From Actinoallomurus sp048498315 (GTDB lineage: Bacteria > Actinomycetota > Actinomycetes > Streptosporangiales > Streptosporangiaceae), in assembly GCA_048498315.1 (NCBI GenBank), contig JBEHYF010000002.1, forward strand, positions 46,460 to 110,459: a stretch of DNA of 64,000 nucleotides. The letters run 5' to 3'. The number at the start of each line of letters is the position of its first letter. Position 1 is the stretch's first letter. Shown here in pieces: positions 61,878 through 64,000 of the stretch. The notes below the pieces were generated by a model that saw nothing but the letters and a program-made list of their open reading frames with translations, made no database searches and had not been told where the DNA came from. The position numbers and the translations under genes were made by a program.

Positions 61878-63788
61878 TCACAGGTAGCGTCGCCGGGCCT
61901 GTCGGTCCTTGTCGTAGCGGGCTCGCGCCTCCCGCACGCTGTCGAGCCCGGAAACCTCGGCCACGGGCACATCCCACCAGGCCTCGCTGTCGGGCGCCGG
62001 CTTGAGGGGATCGGTCACCACGTGCACCACCGTCGTCTCGGCCGCGCCGCGCGCCTCGGCCAGGGCGGTGCGGAACTCCGCCGCGGTGCGGGCCCGCAGT
62101 ACCCGCGCGCCGAGGCTGGCGGCGTTGGCGGCCAGGTCGACCGGCAGCAGGTCGCCGTCGAGACCGGAGGCGGTGCGACGGCGGTAGCTGGTGCCGAACC
62201 GCTGCGTGCCGACCGATTCCGACAGCGCGCCGATCGAGGCGAACCCGTGGTTCTCCACGAGCACCACGACCAGCTTCACGCCCTCCTGCACGGCGGTGAC
62301 CAGCTCGGAGGACATCATGAGGTACGAGCCGTCGCCGACCATCACGAACACCTCGCGGTCGGCGTCCCCGGACTCGTGCAGCGCCAGCTTCACGCCCAGC
62401 CCGCCGGCGATCTCGTATCCCATGCACGAGTAGCCGTACTCGACGTGGTAGCCCTTCGGGTCGGTCGGCCGCCACAACTTGTGCAGGTCGCCCGGCATGG
62501 ACCCGGCCGCGCACACCACGACGTCGCGCGGCCCGGCGACCTCGCGCACGATCCCGATGATCTCCGACTGGGCGGGCGGCGCGGGCGGGCCGGTGCGGTC
62601 GGGGTCGTGCGGGGCGGGCGCGGGCGGCACGAACGCGCGGTCGACGACGGCGTTCCAGTCGGCGACGCGGCGCCGGGTCTCCTCGCGGTACTCGTCCGGA
62701 ACCGACCAGCCGCCGAGCGCCCCGCTCAGGGCCGCCAGGCCGGCCCGCGCGTCGGCGACCAGCGCCACCCCGGCGTGCTTGGCCGCGTCGAAGGCGGCCA
62801 CGTTGAGGTTGACGAACCGGGCGCCGGCGTCGAACAGGCTGCGCGAGGCGGTGGTGAAGTCGCTGTAGCGGGTGCCGACGCCGATCACGACGTCGGCCTC
62901 GCGGGCCAGCGCGTTGGCGGCCGTGGTACCGGTGGCGCCGATCGCGCCGGCCGCCTGCGGGTGGTCCCACGGCAGCGCACCCTTGCCCGCCTGCGTCTCG
63001 CCGACCGGGATGCCGGTGGCCGACGCGAACGCGGCGAGCTCGCCGGTGGCCTCGGAGTAGATCACGCCGCCGCCCGCGACGATCAGCGGCCGCCGCGCGC
63101 CTCTGATCAGCTCGACGGCGCGGTGCAAGGCGGCGGGCTCGGGTACCGGCCGCGGCACGTGCCACACCCTTCTGGCGAACAGCTCCGCCGGCCAGTCGTA
63201 CGCCTCGGCCTGCACGTCCTGCGGCAGGGCCAGGGTCGCCGCACCCGTCTCGGCCGGGTCGGTCAGCACCCGCATCGCGGCCAGCAGCGCGGGCGGGAGC
63301 TGCTCGGGCCGGTCGATGCGGTCCCAGAACCGCGACACCGGCCGGAACGCGTCGTTGACCGACACGTCGTACGAACGCGGGTCTTCCAGTTGCTGCAGCA
63401 CCGGGTCGGCCGCCCGGGTCGCGAACACGTCGCCGGGCAGCAGCAGCACCGGGATCCGGTTGATCGTGGCCAGCGCCGCGCCGGTCACCATGTTGGTCGC
63501 ACCCGGCCCGATGGAGCTGGTGCAGGCGAACGCGCGCAGCCGGTCGTGCGCCCGCGCATACCCGACCGCGGTGTGCACCATCGCCTGCTCGTTGCGGGCC
63601 AGGTAGTAGCGCAGGCCGGGCGTGTCGCCGTCGTCGCGGTACTCCAGCAGCGCCTCGCCGATGCCGGCGACGTTGCCGTGCCCGAAGATGCCGAGGCAAC
63701 CGGCGAAGAACCGGCGCTCCCGGCCGTCCCGCTCGGTCCACTGGTTCACCAGGAACCGGACCAGCGCCTGCCCCACAGTGAGCCTCAT
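61878..63788 (-). CDS. iolD: 3D-(3,5/4)-trihydroxycyclohexane-1,2-dione hydrolase IolD
   Basis: 636 residues from ATG 63788 behind AAGGAGAGG. Thiamine-dependent acetolactate-synthase-like layout in three domains. The conserved catalytic Glu is in YYLARNEQAMVHTAVGYARA. The thiamine motif is VGDGSYLMMSSELVTAVQEG with VLVENHGFASIG. The family-specific end GFASIGALSESVGTQRFGTS and length match IolD. It opens the diketone ring in myo-inositol breakdown. Other iol genes are presumably just beyond the window. Confidence 0.92.
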   Translation of the reverse strand: MRLTVGQALVRFLVNQWTERDGRERRFFAGCLGIFGHGNVAGIGEALLEYRDDGDTPGLRYYLARNEQAMVHTAVGYARAHDRLRAFACTSSIGPGATNMVTGAALATINRIPVLLLPGDVFATRAADPVLQQLEDPRSYDVSVNDAFRPVSRFWDRIDRPEQLPPALLAAMRVLTDPAETGAATLALPQDVQAEAYDWPAELFARRVWHVPRPVPEPAALHRAVELIRGARRPLIVAGGGVIYSEATGELAAFASATGIPVGETQAGKGALPWDHPQAAGAIGATGTTAANALAREADVVIGVGTRYSDFTTASRSLFDAGARFVNLNVAAFDAAKHAGVALVADARAGLAALSGALGGWSVPDEYREETRRRVADWNAVVDRAFVPPAPAPHDPDRTGPPAPPAQSEIIGIVREVAGPRDVVVCAAGSMPGDLHKLWRPTDPKGYHVEYGYSCMGYEIAGGLGVKLALHESGDADREVFVMVGDGSYLMMSSELVTAVQEGVKLVVVLVENHGFASIGALSESVGTQRFGTSYRRRTASGLDGDLLPVDLAANAASLGARVLRARTAAEFRTALAEARGAAETTVVHVVTDPLKPAPDSEAWWDVPVAEVSGLDSVREARARYDKDRQARRRYL

Positions 63789-63811
63789 CGTCACCTCTCC
63801 TTGACCCACTG

Positions 63812-63981
63812 CTCGCTCACCCTCCTCACTCACTCCGCGGACGACCTCGTCCCTCGGCCGCCCACTCCGCTCGCTGCGTCGGGTTCGCTCGCGCCCCCTG
63901 CCTCGCTCACCCTCCTCACTCACTCCGCGGACGACCTCGTCCCTCGGCCGCCCACTCCGCTCGCTGCGTCGGGTTCGCTCG
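63812..63981. repeat. Perfect 80-bp direct repeat, offset 90 bases
   Basis: 63812-63891 and 63902-63981 are identical for 80 bases, starting CTCGCTCACCCTCCTCACTC and ending GGGTTCGCTCG. A 10-base spacer lies between. It is upstream of iolD and may include promoter or operator elements, or be a recombination or assembly feature. Confidence 0.9.
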
Positions 63982-64000
63982 GGGCGGACGTGAGCGGAAG

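Overview
The window is very GC-rich (roughly 70% or more), has GTG and TTG starts, and carries families typical of filamentous actinomycetes: a DUF1707 protein, a DUF5753 regulator next to a HATPase protein, ydaO/c-di-AMP riboswitches in front of cell-wall peptidases, furA-katG, a class II DAHP synthase and GH47/sialidase remnants. I read it as chromosome of a Streptosporangiales/Streptomyces-like actinomycete. No tRNA, rRNA, CRISPR array, transposase or prophage was seen.

Layout. 1-5.8 kb: end of a GTPase-like gene, a two-gene oxidoreductase pair, then two cell-wall peptidase genes (CHAP and NlpC/P60), each behind its own c-di-AMP (ydaO) riboswitch. 5.9-16.6 kb: DAHP synthase, a TPR protein fused to an F420-0 ligase-like domain, a frameshifted serine-hydrolase pseudogene, a methyltransferase, a DUF1707 protein, a DegT-type PLP enzyme, an M50-like membrane protease, a secreted-repeat lipoprotein and two poorly known genes, one of them frameshifted. 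16.6-18.4 kb: homogentisate dioxygenase divergent from a MarR regulator across an 18-bp perfect palindrome. 18.4-30 kb: a lipoprotein, a Baeyer-Villiger-type monooxygenase, two SDRs, a trypsin-like protease, a GroES-like protein, an orphan E1-alpha, an aldo/keto reductase, several gene remnants, a HATPase protein and a NYN-domain protein. 30-45 kb: htpG, a DUF3103-like secreted protein, a GH47 remnant, sbcCD, furA-katG, an HxlR-SCP2 regulator, a methyltransferase and a two-domain RCK membrane protein.

45.3-57 kb is the most distinctive region. A complete glucitol-type PTS (IIC, IIB, IIA, GutM, a small zinc-ribbon protein) lies with its own HPr and Enzyme I, a COG4091-like NAD-dependent oxidoreductase and a SorC-family regulator. 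Divergent from the regulator is an operon for E1-alpha, E1-beta and E2 of a lipoate-dependent 2-oxoacid or acetoin-type dehydrogenase plus a second zinc-ribbon protein. Similar TTTGCACAT/ACATCCGC motifs occur in front of three of these units, so the whole block may be one SorC regulon for uptake and oxidative breakdown of a polyol or related compound. The substrate is unknown.

57-64 kb: a large lipoprotein of unknown function, then a FrcABC-like sugar ABC importer downstream of iolD, probably myo-inositol or a related cyclitol uptake and breakdown. The window ends in a perfect 80-bp direct repeat.

At least six broken genes or fragments (serine hydrolase, secreted CPAGK-type protein, DUF5753 regulator, GH47, MFS, sialidase-like) show a fair amount of gene decay between intact genes.
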